DNA of 42,697 bases from the NCBI GenBank assembly GCA_041481445.1, contig JBGPBV010000046.1, positions 1-42,697 of the forward strand, read 5' to 3'. This DNA comes from AA29 sp041481445. GTDB taxonomy: Bacteria; Acidobacteriota; Vicinamibacteria; Fen-336. Positions 16,311 to 24,115 of the stretch are shown one piece after another; the stretch's first letter is position 1; every line of letters begins with the position of its first letter. The translations under genes and the position numbers were made by a program. Below the pieces are notes generated by a model, which made no database searches, was not told the origin of the DNA, and was given only the letters and a program-made list of their open reading frames with translations.

Positions 16311-16348
16311 GGGCCGACACCTTCCCGGTGGTCGGCCCTTCGGCTTTT
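16311..16348 (+). terminator. attenuator hairpin of the TPP riboswitch
   Basis: GGGCCGAC (16311-16318) pairs perfectly with GTCGGCCC (16331-16338), followed by TTCGGCTTTT. The same GGCCC (16334-16338) can instead pair with GGGCC (16350-16354), giving a mutually exclusive hairpin next to the thiC ribosome site. This looks like the expression platform, working by transcription termination and possibly also by masking translation. Confidence 0.65.
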
Positions 16349-16369
16349 CGGGCCCTGAGGAGGACGGCG

Positions 16370-17707
16370 ATGGAGAGGACCAAGTTCACGGGCGACACCG
16401 CCACCCAGATGCACTTCGCGCGGCGTGGGGTCATCACGCCCGAGATGACGAGGGTGGCCGAGCGCGAAGAGACGCCGCCGGAGACCATCCGCGACGAGGT
16501 GGCGCGCGGGCGCATGGTCATTCCCGCCAACGTCCACCACGCCGCCCTCGACCCCATGGCCATCGGCATCAACGCCCGCTGCAAGATCAACGCGAACATC
16601 GGCAACTCCGCCGTCACCTCCAACGTCGAGCAGGAGCTGGAGAAGCTGCACTACTCCGTCCACTTCGGGGCGGACACCGTGATGGACCTCTCCACCGGGG
16701 GCGGGATCGACGAGATCCGCGCCGCCATCATCGCCGCCTCTCCCGTGCCCATCGGCACCGTGCCCATCTACCAGGCCGTGCAGCAGGTCACGCGGGTCGA
16801 GGACCTCACCGCCGACGACCTGATCGACAACATCGAGCACCAGGCCCAGCAGGGCGTGGACTACATGACCGTCCACTGCGGCGTCCTCTACGAGTACCTG
16901 CCGATGACCCAGCACCGCATCACCGGCATCGTCTCCCGCGGCGGAGCCCTGCACGCGCAATGGATGGTCCACCACAAGAAGCAGAACCCCCTCTACGTCC
17001 ACTACGACAAGATCCTCGAGGTCGCGCGCAAGTACGACGTGACCCTCTCGCTGGGCGACGGCCTGCGGCCGGGCTGCCTGGCCGACGCCAGCGACGCCGC
17101 CCAGTTCGCCGAGCTCAAGACCCTGGGCGACCTCACGCGCAAGGCCTGGGAGAAGGACGTGCAGGTGATGGTGGAGGGGCCGGGGCACGTCCCCTTCGAC
17201 CAGATCGCCATGAACGTCGAGCGGCAGATCCAGGAGTGCGACGAGGCGCCGTTCTACGTGCTGGGTCCCCTGGTCACGGACATCGCCCCCGGCTACGACC
17301 ACATCACGTCCGCCATCGGCGCCACCATGGCCGGCTACGCGGGGGCGGCCATGCTCTGCTACGTCACCCCCAAGGAGCACCTCGGCCTGCCCGACAAGGA
17401 GGACGTCAAGCAGGGCGTGATCGCGTACAAGATCGCCGCCCACGCCGCGGACGTGGCGCGCAAGCGCAAGGGCGCGCGCGACCGTGACGACGCGCTCAGC
17501 CGCGCCCGCTTCGCCTTCGACTGGAACGAGCAGTTCCGCCTGGCCCTCGACCCGGAGACGGCCCGCTCCATGCACGACGAGACGCTGCCCGCCGAGGGGT
17601 ACAAGACGGCGGCCTTCTGCTCGATGTGCGGGCCCAAGTTCTGCTCGATGAACGTGAGCGCTCACGCCCTCTCGAAGCTGGAGCCGCTGGCGGAGACGAC
17701 GACCTAG
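16370..17707 (+). CDS. thiC: phosphomethylpyrimidine synthase
   Basis: This 445-aa radical-SAM enzyme converts aminoimidazole ribotide to the hydroxymethylpyrimidine phosphate of thiamine. The C-terminal CSMCGPKFCSM motif holds the [4Fe-4S] cluster. INANIGNSAV, MDLSTGGGIDEIR, VHCGVLYEYL and EGPGHVPFDQI are all family hallmarks. It is the short form without the roughly 100-150-residue N-terminal extension of E. coli ThiC. ATG 16370 follows a GAGGAGGA ribosome site (16357-16363). A GTG farther upstream at 16328 lies inside the riboswitch terminator and is rejected. Regulation is by the TPP riboswitch just upstream. Confidence 0.97.
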   Translation: MERTKFTGDTATQMHFARRGVITPEMTRVAEREETPPETIRDEVARGRMVIPANVHHAALDPMAIGINARCKINANIGNSAVTSNVEQELEKLHYSVHFGADTVMDLSTGGGIDEIRAAIIAASPVPIGTVPIYQAVQQVTRVEDLTADDLIDNIEHQAQQGVDYMTVHCGVLYEYLPMTQHRITGIVSRGGALHAQWMVHHKKQNPLYVHYDKILEVARKYDVTLSLGDGLRPGCLADASDAAQFAELKTLGDLTRKAWEKDVQVMVEGPGHVPFDQIAMNVERQIQECDEAPFYVLGPLVTDIAPGYDHITSAIGATMAGYAGAAMLCYVTPKEHLGLPDKEDVKQGVIAYKIAAHAADVARKRKGARDRDDALSRARFAFDWNEQFRLALDPETARSMHDETLPAEGYKTAAFCSMCGPKFCSMNVSAHALSKLEPLAETTT

Positions 17708-17721
17708 CCGGGACCGGGCGA

Positions 17722-18243
17722 CTAGGGGACGTTCACGCCGGCCGCTTGCGCGTCCCGGCGCGCCGCCTCGTAGGCCTGGATGGCCGCGGCCGCCTCGCCG
17801 TGCAGGTTGTTGCAGCGGGCGACCGCGCCCGGGTGGCGGAGCTGGCCGGGCTGCAGCTCCGGACATTCGGAGTTGTACTGCGCGGTCAGCGCGTCCGCCT
17901 TGGCCTTGGCCGCCTCGACCTGGGCGCGGAGGCGCTTCTCCTGCTCGGCGCGCTTGGCCTCCTCGGGGTCGGGGCTGGGGCTGGCGCTGGCGCTGGCGCC
18001 GGGTGACGCGGAAGCGCCGGCCGCGGCCGTCGGCGCGCTCGCGGATGCCGGGACGTCACTCGTCGCGGGCGCGGACGCGATGGACGCGTCGGGTGGGCGC
18101 TCCGACGGGGCCATCGTCGCGGCCGGAGTCGTTCCGGGCTGGGGAGCCGGGGCGGAGCTGCAGGCGCCGGCGACCAGGGCGGCGGCGGCCGCGACCAGCG
18201 CCCGCGTCCAGCCGGCGGTGACGAGGAGGGAGCGTGCTGTCAT
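17722..18243 (-). CDS. lipoprotein with Ala/Ser/Pro-rich linker and helical C-terminus
   Basis: This 173-aa protein has the signal ALVAAAAALVAGAC with lipobox cysteine 28. Residues about 30-95 are a low-complexity Ala/Ser/Pro/Thr linker. Residues about 97-150 form a charged helix (EEAKRAEQEKRLRAQVEAAK) of coiled-coil type, with two cysteines, in SECPEL and ARCNNL, that could pair. The ATG at 18243 is set by the signal peptide; the open frame continues upstream. It is the last gene of a minus-strand group with the GH5-like enzyme (14-base gap) and the S41 protease. The function is unknown; a periplasmic or outer-membrane accessory role is likely. Confidence 0.7.
   Translation of the reverse strand: MTARSLLVTAGWTRALVAAAAALVAGACSSAPAPQPGTTPAATMAPSERPPDASIASAPATSDVPASASAPTAAAGASASPGASASASPSPDPEEAKRAEQEKRLRAQVEAAKAKADALTAQYNSECPELQPGQLRHPGAVARCNNLHGEAAAAIQAYEAARRDAQAAGVNVP
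17980..17997 (-). repeat. hexanucleotide repeat (GCTGGC)3 in a lipoprotein gene
   Basis: Three exact tandem copies lie in the part encoding alternating Ser/Ala. As the unit is six bases, gain or loss of copies would change linker length without shifting the frame. Confidence 0.7.
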
Positions 18244-18257
18244 CGGGCCTCCGGCGG

Positions 18258-19340
18258 TTACGGCCGCGCGCCGTCCCGCGTGATCGTCCGGATGAACTCG
18301 ATCTCCGACGCGCGGAAGGGCGTCCCGTCCCGCCGGAACAGGTCGTGGAACCAGACCGGCGGCTCGTCCTTGTCCGGCATGGGCGCGTTCCAGGCGAAGA
18401 TCGTGTTGGTCTTGCCCTTCACCAGTCCCCAGTTGATCGCGCCCACGCCGTAGCGCTTGAAGACGGGCAGGCAGGTCTCGAAGAGGCTGTTGCGCGTCCG
18501 CGCCATGTACTCGGTGCAGAGGAGGGGCCGCCCGAGAGCGGCCAGCCGCTGGATGTGGGCCTCCAGCTTGTCCGGCGGGTCGTAGTCGTGGAAGGTCACG
18601 ACGTCCGAGTTGGCGAGCATGACGTCGTTGCTCATCGGATGGTCGTTCCACAGGCCCGACGTGATCGGCTGCGAAGGATCGACGTCGCGCGCCCACGCGA
18701 ACACGCGCCCGAGCAGCGGGACCACCGCGTCCATGTACCCGGAGTTGGAAGGCTCGTTGAAGAGGTCCCAGGCCAGCACCCGTGGATCCTTGGCAAAGGC
18801 CCCGACCACGCCCCGGGTGTAGGCCTCCAGGCCGCCCCAGGTGCGCGAGTCGAAGAGTCGCTGGGTCCCCGGTGCGCGCACCCAGCCCGAGTTGTGCACG
18901 CCCGGCTTCGGGTCCGGCTGCTTGCCCGGTTTCGCGTTGTCGTTCCAGCAGGAGTCGAACAGCACGAAGACCGTCTTGACGTGGTGCCGGTCGGCGATGG
19001 CCAGGTACTCCCCGATGCGCCTGGTGAAGCCGGCCGCGTCCTCCTCCCAGGGCAGGTTGTGGAGGAAGACACGGGCGGTGTTCATGCCGACGCTCTCCGC
19101 GAAGCCGAGCTCGCGGTCGATGGTGGCGGGGTCGAAGGTGTCCGCCTGCCACATCTCGAGCTGGTTGATGGCCGTGCTCGGGATGAAGTTGCACCCCACC
19201 GGCCATCGCTGTGCCCGGTACCACTCGCCGGCCCGGGCCGCCGTCCAGCGCGGCTCCGCCCGCGCGGAGGCGCTCAGGGCGAAGACGAGGAGGGCGGCCA
19301 GGGACGGCAGCGCGGCGAGAGCCCGGCCGTGTCCCCTCAC
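18258..19340 (-). CDS. secreted GH5-like glycoside hydrolase (clan A)
   Basis: This 360-aa protein has a signal peptide (LPSLAALLVFALSASARA). It has the TIM-barrel pattern of GH5-type enzymes: GMNTARVFLH in an early strand, VLAWDLFNEPSNS with the acid/base Glu196, VVTFHDYDPP with a His after strand 6, and PLLCTEYMA with the nucleophile Glu277. Such enzymes cleave beta-1,4-linked polysaccharides such as cellulose, mannan or xylan; the substrate cannot be told here. The GTG start overlaps the stop of the S41 protease gene (GTGA), so the two are coupled. Confidence 0.85.
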   Translation of the reverse strand: MRGHGRALAALPSLAALLVFALSASARAEPRWTAARAGEWYRAQRWPVGCNFIPSTAINQLEMWQADTFDPATIDRELGFAESVGMNTARVFLHNLPWEEDAAGFTRRIGEYLAIADRHHVKTVFVLFDSCWNDNAKPGKQPDPKPGVHNSGWVRAPGTQRLFDSRTWGGLEAYTRGVVGAFAKDPRVLAWDLFNEPSNSGYMDAVVPLLGRVFAWARDVDPSQPITSGLWNDHPMSNDVMLANSDVVTFHDYDPPDKLEAHIQRLAALGRPLLCTEYMARTRNSLFETCLPVFKRYGVGAINWGLVKGKTNTIFAWNAPMPDKDEPPVWFHDLFRRDGTPFRASEIEFIRTITRDGARP

Positions 19341-20677
19341 CGCGGGATCATGATGGGCCAGCTCCCGCCGTCGCGCACGGGCACCGTCCCCGCCGGCCGC
19401 CGCGCCGACTGGGCGCGCGCGTCCGCGGCCGCCTGCGCGCTGCAGGCGCCGTTGCGGAGGTACTGGAGGGCGGCGGAGAGCGATCCCTCCGCGCCGTCGC
19501 CCAGTTGGTGATCGAGGTCGTCGGGGGCGGCGCAGTCGGCGGGGATGCCGCCGTAGTAGTCGCCCTCACCGCGGGCGTTGACGGACTTGAACGCCACCGG
19601 GTACAGGACGCGGTCGCAGAAGTTGTACCCGATCTGGCCCACCGGCTTGCCGTGGGTGGTGCTGCCCACGACCGTCACCGGGATGAAGGGACGCAGGCCG
19701 TTGATGATGAGCTCGCTGGCGGAGGCGGTGCCGCTGGTGCCGATCACGACCAGCCGCTCCACGCCGAGCGACTGCGGCGGGTTGGGCAGGGTGTAGCTCT
19801 CGTTCTTCTCCTGGTGCTTGTCGTTGAAGACGAGCTTGACGAGGGTCTGGTTGGCGGTGCGCGCTCCGCCGATCAGTCCCGCCAGGTGCTGGGCCACCGA
19901 GATGAGGCCGCCGCCGTTGTAGCGGAGGTCGATGACGAGGTCGTTCGCTCCCGAGGCCTGGAGGCTGGCGAACGCGGCATCGAGCTGCGCGTTGGAGAGG
20001 GCGAAGAAGTCGTGGAAGGCGAAGTAGCCGACGACGCGCCCGCCGGAGGCGAAGGTCTGGGTGAGGTAGACGTTCGGCAGCGTGACCAGGCGCTTGGTGA
20101 CCTGGGCGGTGTGGTCGTCCCCGGAGTTGTTCCGGAAGCGGATGGTCGCCGTCACTCCCACCTGGGAGGCCCCGAAGATCGTGTTGATGTCGCCGGTGGA
20201 GATGAGGCTCGCCATGGGTCGGCCGTTCACCTCCAGGATGTACCCGCCGCGCGACATGCCCGCCTCGCTGGCCGGCGAGCCCGCGTAGACCTCGGTCAAG
20301 CGGGCGTCCGTGGCGGTGACCAGGGTGTACGCGAAGCCGAAGCCCACGTACTGTCCCTCGTTGAAGAGCTGGTCGTTGGTGGTGCGCGGGATGATGAAGC
20401 TGTAGGTCTTGTCCAGCGTCTTGTAGCGCACGGCCTCGAGGTAGGCCTCGGGCGAGGCGAAGGTGGCGGGGTCGGGATCCGGGAGCTGCTGGTACCAGAA
20501 GTAGATGTCGTGGAGGGTGTCGCGCACGAACCGGTTCTCGCCGCCGACGCTGCAGTCCTGGAGCGCGCTGCTCACCGCCTGCGCGACGTCGGCGGAGTTG
20601 CAGGCCGCGCCCCCGGCCGCGGCGGCCAGGCCCAGCGCCGCCATCACCCCACCCCACCCCGTCACCCGTCTGCGCAT
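19337..20677 (-). CDS. S41-family (C-terminal processing) peptidase with PDZ domain, lipoprotein
   Basis: This 446-aa protein has a hydrophobic N-terminus ending in GGAAC (Cys26), a probable lipobox. A PDZ domain covers about residues 108-200 (GFGFAYTLV, then AGMSRGGYILEVNGRPM). The catalytic domain has LVIDLRYNGGG and GTSGTASASELI, with Ser319 as nucleophile and Lys344 in STTHGKPVGQ as the general base, as in CtpA/Prc peptidases. N- and C-terminal cysteines may form disulphides. It leads the minus-strand operon with the GH5-like gene. It probably trims or degrades envelope proteins. Confidence 0.88.
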   Translation of the reverse strand: MRRRVTGWGGVMAALGLAAAAGGAACNSADVAQAVSSALQDCSVGGENRFVRDTLHDIYFWYQQLPDPDPATFASPEAYLEAVRYKTLDKTYSFIIPRTTNDQLFNEGQYVGFGFAYTLVTATDARLTEVYAGSPASEAGMSRGGYILEVNGRPMASLISTGDINTIFGASQVGVTATIRFRNNSGDDHTAQVTKRLVTLPNVYLTQTFASGGRVVGYFAFHDFFALSNAQLDAAFASLQASGANDLVIDLRYNGGGLISVAQHLAGLIGGARTANQTLVKLVFNDKHQEKNESYTLPNPPQSLGVERLVVIGTSGTASASELIINGLRPFIPVTVVGSTTHGKPVGQIGYNFCDRVLYPVAFKSVNARGEGDYYGGIPADCAAPDDLDHQLGDGAEGSLSAALQYLRNGACSAQAAADARAQSARRPAGTVPVRDGGSWPIMIPR

Positions 20678-20722
20678 GCACCCTCCCGCCTCAAAGGTAC
20701 CACCACCCCCGCCGGGGGCCGT

Positions 20723-20728
20723 TACAAT
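20723..20728 (+). promoter_or_regulatory. possible -10 element, TACAAT
   Basis: A five-of-six match to TATAAT lies in the divergent gap between the S41 peptidase and the small coiled-coil gene, 57 bases before the latter's start. No good -35 is present 17 bases upstream. Confidence 0.3.
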
Positions 20729-20785
20729 CTGGGGGAGCCGTCCGGGCCGACCCTCCGGCCCCCGGTCTCACGGGTCACCCATCCA

Positions 20786-21052
20786 ATGCCTCAGGGCTTG
20801 ACGGACGACGAGATCAAGGACGCCGAGCGGAGGGCGCGGGCGGCGCTGCGCACCGCTCCTCCCACCCTGTCGCCCGGCGACGGGCCGAACCGCTACGCCC
20901 TCGGGGCGGAGCGCGAAGTCGTCGAGTTCATCCGCGAAGTGGGCCCTCCGGCCGTCCTGCGGCTGGTCGAGGAGATCCGCCGGCTGCGGGCGGAGCAGGA
21001 CAAGCTGATCGAGCGCCTGCGCAGCGTCGAGACCTGGAATACCCGGTCCTGA
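20786..21052 (+). CDS. small protein with C-terminal coiled coil
   Basis: This 88-aa protein starts at ATG 20786 (TTG 20798 is an alternative). The sequence is highly charged, and residues about 43-80 (EREVVEFIREV, then LVEEIRRLRAEQDKLIERL) form a strong amphipathic helix or coiled coil. There is no signal peptide. I do not recognise a family. It lies 74 bases before the start of the fused E1 gene, on the same strand, and is probably co-transcribed with it. Confidence 0.55.
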   Translation: MPQGLTDDEIKDAERRARAALRTAPPTLSPGDGPNRYALGAEREVVEFIREVGPPAVLRLVEEIRRLRAEQDKLIERLRSVETWNTRS

Positions 21053-21126
21053 GCGACCCTGCTCCTTCTCCGCCCCGCGTCCGCCCCGTCCCCCGGCCGG
21101 GCCTGCGCGCGCGCTTCGGCGCCTTC

Positions 21127-23547
21127 GTGGCCGAGAGCGAGCCCCACGCCCTCGCCCTGGCCCTCGACGCCTGGGCCGAGGCTTGTCCCCGGCCGCCGGA
21201 GGACCGCGACGCGGGCGCCACAGACGCCCTGCGCGGGCCGCTCCGCGAGTCCCTGCGCCGGCGGCTGGGCCGCGCCGCGGCCGCGGGCCTGGCCGAGACG
21301 ACGCCGGGCGTGGACGCCGGCCAGCGGCTGGCCCGCGCCGGCACCGACCTCATCGAATCCTGCGACGGCTTCCTCCGGCGGGAGGCCATCGCCGCCTCCC
21401 TCACCGCCGCGGAGCGGCGCGACGTCCTGCGCGGGATGGTCCTCACGCGCGCGGTCGACAACCGCCTGAAGGCGTTCTTCACCGGCAGCGACGTGCAGTA
21501 CGGCGGCGTCGGGTTCCAGGGCAAGGGGTTCCGGTCGCTGGGCCAGGAGGCGATCTACGCGGCGCCCCTGCGCCTCCGCCGCGGCGCCGCCTATCGCGGT
21601 CCCGACCAGAGCTGGCGCGGCGACGTGATCGCGCCGATGATCCGCGACCTCGGCGCCGTGCTCGCCATGCGGCCGCACGCGGACACCGTGCGGATGGTGC
21701 TGAGCGCGCAGATGGGGAAATCGGGGCCGCCCATGGACGGGCGCGACCTCCACGTCGGCGACTTCGGATGGGGGATCCTGCCCGCGGCCGCCCCCCTGGG
21801 GATCTCCGCGCTCACGATCGCCGGCCTGGCCATGGCCTTCGCCCGCGAGGACTCGGGGCGCGTCGCGGTGTCGCTCATCGGCGAGGGCGGCTCGTCGCTG
21901 GGCGAATGGCACGAGGCCATCAACCTCTGCGCGACCCAGCGCCTGCCCGCGGTGTTCTGCGTGCAGAACAACCAGACCGCGCTCTCCACGCCCGTCGCCC
22001 ACCAGTCGGCCGTACGCGTGTTCGCGGACAAGGCGGCTGGCTACGGCCTCCCCGGCCTCACCGTCGACGGGACGGATCCGGAGGCGATCGCCGCCGCCTT
22101 CGGCTGGGCGGCGGAGCGCGCCCGCGCCGGCCGCGGTCCCGCCCTCATCGAGCTGGTCGCGATGCGCATGTGCGGGCACGCGCACCACGACGACATGCTC
22201 TACCTGGGCCGCGATCCGCAGCCCTCGTGGACCTATCCGGCGGTGTCGGACCAGGGATACGTGGACGCGGAGGCGTACGCCTTCTGGTCCGCGCGCGATC
22301 CCATCACGTCCTACGCGCGGCGGCTGGTGGCGGAGGGCCTGATCACGGAGATGGACCTCCCCGCCCTCTGGCGCGAGGCGGAGGCGATCGTGGAAGGCGA
22401 GGCGCGGCGCGTGATCGACGCGCCCTGGCCGGACCCCTCCGGGGTCGGGGCCGGTGTGGTCGCCGGGGAGGCCCCGCGGAGGCACGTGGAGGTGCTGGAG
22501 CGCCGCGGCGGCCCGCCCGCCGTCGCCGCCCCGCCCGCGCTCGACCCCGGCCCGCCTCCCGATCCCCGCGGTCGCACCTTCCTGGACGCGGTGATGCTCG
22601 GCCTGCGGGACGCGCTGCGCGCGGACCCTCGCGTGTTCGTCTACGGGGAGGACGTGGGCGGCAAGTACGGCAACGCGTTCCTCCTGCTGCGCCCGCTCCT
22701 GAAGGAGTTCGGGGACCGGATCCTCAACTCGCCGCTCGCGGAGGGCGGGGTCCTGGGCGTGTGCGTGGGGGCGGCGCTGGCCGGCCAGAGGCCGATCGGC
22801 GAGATGCAGTTCAACGACTTCGTGGCCACCGGCTTCAACCAGCTCGTCAACAACGCGGCCAAGGTCCGCTACCGATGGGGGGCTTCCGTCCCGATGGTCT
22901 TGCGCATGCCCTGGGGCGGGCTGCGCCACGCCGGCCCCTATCACAGCCAGAACACGGAGCCGTGGTTCTACCGGACGCCGGGGCTCAAGATCGTCGTGCC
23001 CTCCACGCCCCACGACGCGCGCGCGCTGATGGCGGCGGCGGTGGCCGACCCCGATCCCGTCCTCTACTACGAGCACATCGCGCTCTATCGCGACCCGCGG
23101 ATCAAGCAGGCCCTCGACGAGGCGCCGCCGGCGCCCCTCCCGCTGGGACGGGCCGCCCTGCGGCGCGCGGGCGACGACATCGCCATCGTGTCCTACGGGG
23201 CCTACGTCCACGTGGCCCTGCGCGTGGCGGAGCGCCTCGCCAAGGACGGGATCGAGGCGGCCGTGCTCGACCTCCGGTCGCTGGCCCCGCTCGACCGGGC
23301 CTCCCTCCTCTCGCTGGCCCGCCACTGCGGGAAGGTGCTCGTCGTCCACGAGGACTCGCGGACGGGCGGCATCGGCGAGAGCCTGGCCGCGATCGTCCAG
23401 GAGGAGGCCTTCGAGTACCTCGACGCGCCCGTGCGCGTGATCGGCGCCCTCGACACGCCGGTGCCGTACTCGCCGCCCCTGGAGGAGGCCTTCCTGCCCT
23501 CCGAGGCCCAGGTCGAGACCGCGGCGCGCCTGCTCGCCGGGTACTGA
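21127..23547 (+). CDS. fused 2-oxoacid dehydrogenase E1 alpha-beta subunit
   Basis: This 806-aa protein carries both E1 subunits of a branched-chain 2-oxoacid or pyruvate dehydrogenase in one chain. The alpha part (about 95-430) has the thiamine-diphosphate site GEGGSSLGEWHEAIN and then QNNQTALSTPVAHQ. The usual GDG is GEG at Glu253, seen as a variant rather than a loss. A Pro/Ala linker leads to the beta part from about 478 (RTFLDAVMLGL, VFVYGEDVGGKYGNAF, EGGVLGVCVGAALAG, MPWGGLRHAGPYHSQNTE, IVSYGAYVHVAL). About 90 extra residues precede the alpha core. E2 and E3 genes are not in the window. Such fused forms usually act in branched-chain amino acid breakdown; the substrate is inferred. The GTG start is the first in frame. 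Confidence 0.9.
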   Translation: MAESEPHALALALDAWAEACPRPPEDRDAGATDALRGPLRESLRRRLGRAAAAGLAETTPGVDAGQRLARAGTDLIESCDGFLRREAIAASLTAAERRDVLRGMVLTRAVDNRLKAFFTGSDVQYGGVGFQGKGFRSLGQEAIYAAPLRLRRGAAYRGPDQSWRGDVIAPMIRDLGAVLAMRPHADTVRMVLSAQMGKSGPPMDGRDLHVGDFGWGILPAAAPLGISALTIAGLAMAFAREDSGRVAVSLIGEGGSSLGEWHEAINLCATQRLPAVFCVQNNQTALSTPVAHQSAVRVFADKAAGYGLPGLTVDGTDPEAIAAAFGWAAERARAGRGPALIELVAMRMCGHAHHDDMLYLGRDPQPSWTYPAVSDQGYVDAEAYAFWSARDPITSYARRLVAEGLITEMDLPALWREAEAIVEGEARRVIDAPWPDPSGVGAGVVAGEAPRRHVEVLERRGGPPAVAAPPALDPGPPPDPRGRTFLDAVMLGLRDALRADPRVFVYGEDVGGKYGNAFLLLRPLLKEFGDRILNSPLAEGGVLGVCVGAALAGQRPIGEMQFNDFVATGFNQLVNNAAKVRYRWGASVPMVLRMPWGGLRHAGPYHSQNTEPWFYRTPGLKIVVPSTPHDARALMAAAVADPDPVLYYEHIALYRDPRIKQALDEAPPAPLPLGRAALRRAGDDIAIVSYGAYVHVALRVAERLAKDGIEAAVLDLRSLAPLDRASLLSLARHCGKVLVVHEDSRTGGIGESLAAIVQEEAFEYLDAPVRVIGALDTPVPYSPPLEEAFLPSEAQVETAARLLAGY

Positions 23548-23560
23548 GGCGCGGGGACGT

Positions 23561-24115
23561 CTAGAACCGCAGGGTCCAGGAGAGCCGCACGGCGGGACCG
23601 GCGTCGGCGGCGCGCGGCTTCATGGTGATCAGGTCCACCGGCTCCCACGTGTCGTGCCGGGCCACGCGCGCCACCCCGAGGCCGAGGACGGCCCCTCCCG
23701 CGGACAGCCCCGCCATCCAACCCACGCGCTCCCAGCCGTCGATGTGATGGTCGACGACGTCGTCCGTGATGAGGAAAGCGCCGGCCAGGAGGCCGAGGCC
23801 GGCGCCGATCAAGGCGTTCCGCGTGTAGTGCGCGTGCCTGCGGCGCACCTCGAGCTTGCTGGCGGAGGCGAGGTCGATCAGGGCTGCTTCCTCGCGGCCG
23901 GCCAGGGTCAGCGTGGTGGGGGAGAAGGCCACGATCGGCCCCTGCACCGTCCGGCTCTCCGTGGACGGCCAGGCCCGCACGTAGTCGCCGATGCGGAGGC
24001 GGTACGGCGGCATCATGCGCACGGTCTCCGGGATGGGTTTCTGCGCCCAGGCGGAATCGGCCAGGGCGGTCCAGGCGAGGAGCAGCGCGCCCGCGACGGT
24101 GACGCGCCGCCTCAT
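23561..24115 (-). CDS. secreted protein with two glycine-rich hydrophobic segments
   Basis: This 184-aa protein has a signal peptide (VAGALLLAWTALADSAWAQ). Residues about 40-85 (YRLRIGDYVRAWP, then TLTLAGREEAALIDLA) look like a small beta domain. Two Gly/Ala-rich helices follow (LIGAGLGLLAGAFLI and MAGLSAGGAVLGLGVARV). The chain ends in VRLSWTLRF, with a terminal Phe as in many outer-membrane proteins. The ATG at 24115 overlaps the stop of the M2 peptidase gene (ATGA), so the two are coupled. The function is unknown. Confidence 0.65.
   Translation of the reverse strand: MRRRVTVAGALLLAWTALADSAWAQKPIPETVRMMPPYRLRIGDYVRAWPSTESRTVQGPIVAFSPTTLTLAGREEAALIDLASASKLEVRRRHAHYTRNALIGAGLGLLAGAFLITDDVVDHHIDGWERVGWMAGLSAGGAVLGLGVARVARHDTWEPVDLITMKPRAADAGPAVRLSWTLRF

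Noticed and set aside
16328..16369. GTG start giving a longer ThiC
   Set aside because: It lies inside the terminator hairpin of the TPP riboswitch, and the ATG at 16370 has a proper ribosome site.
20893..23349. 818-codon antisense frame over the fused E1 gene
   Set aside because: A shadow of the E1 gene; His/Arg/Gly-rich and without domains.
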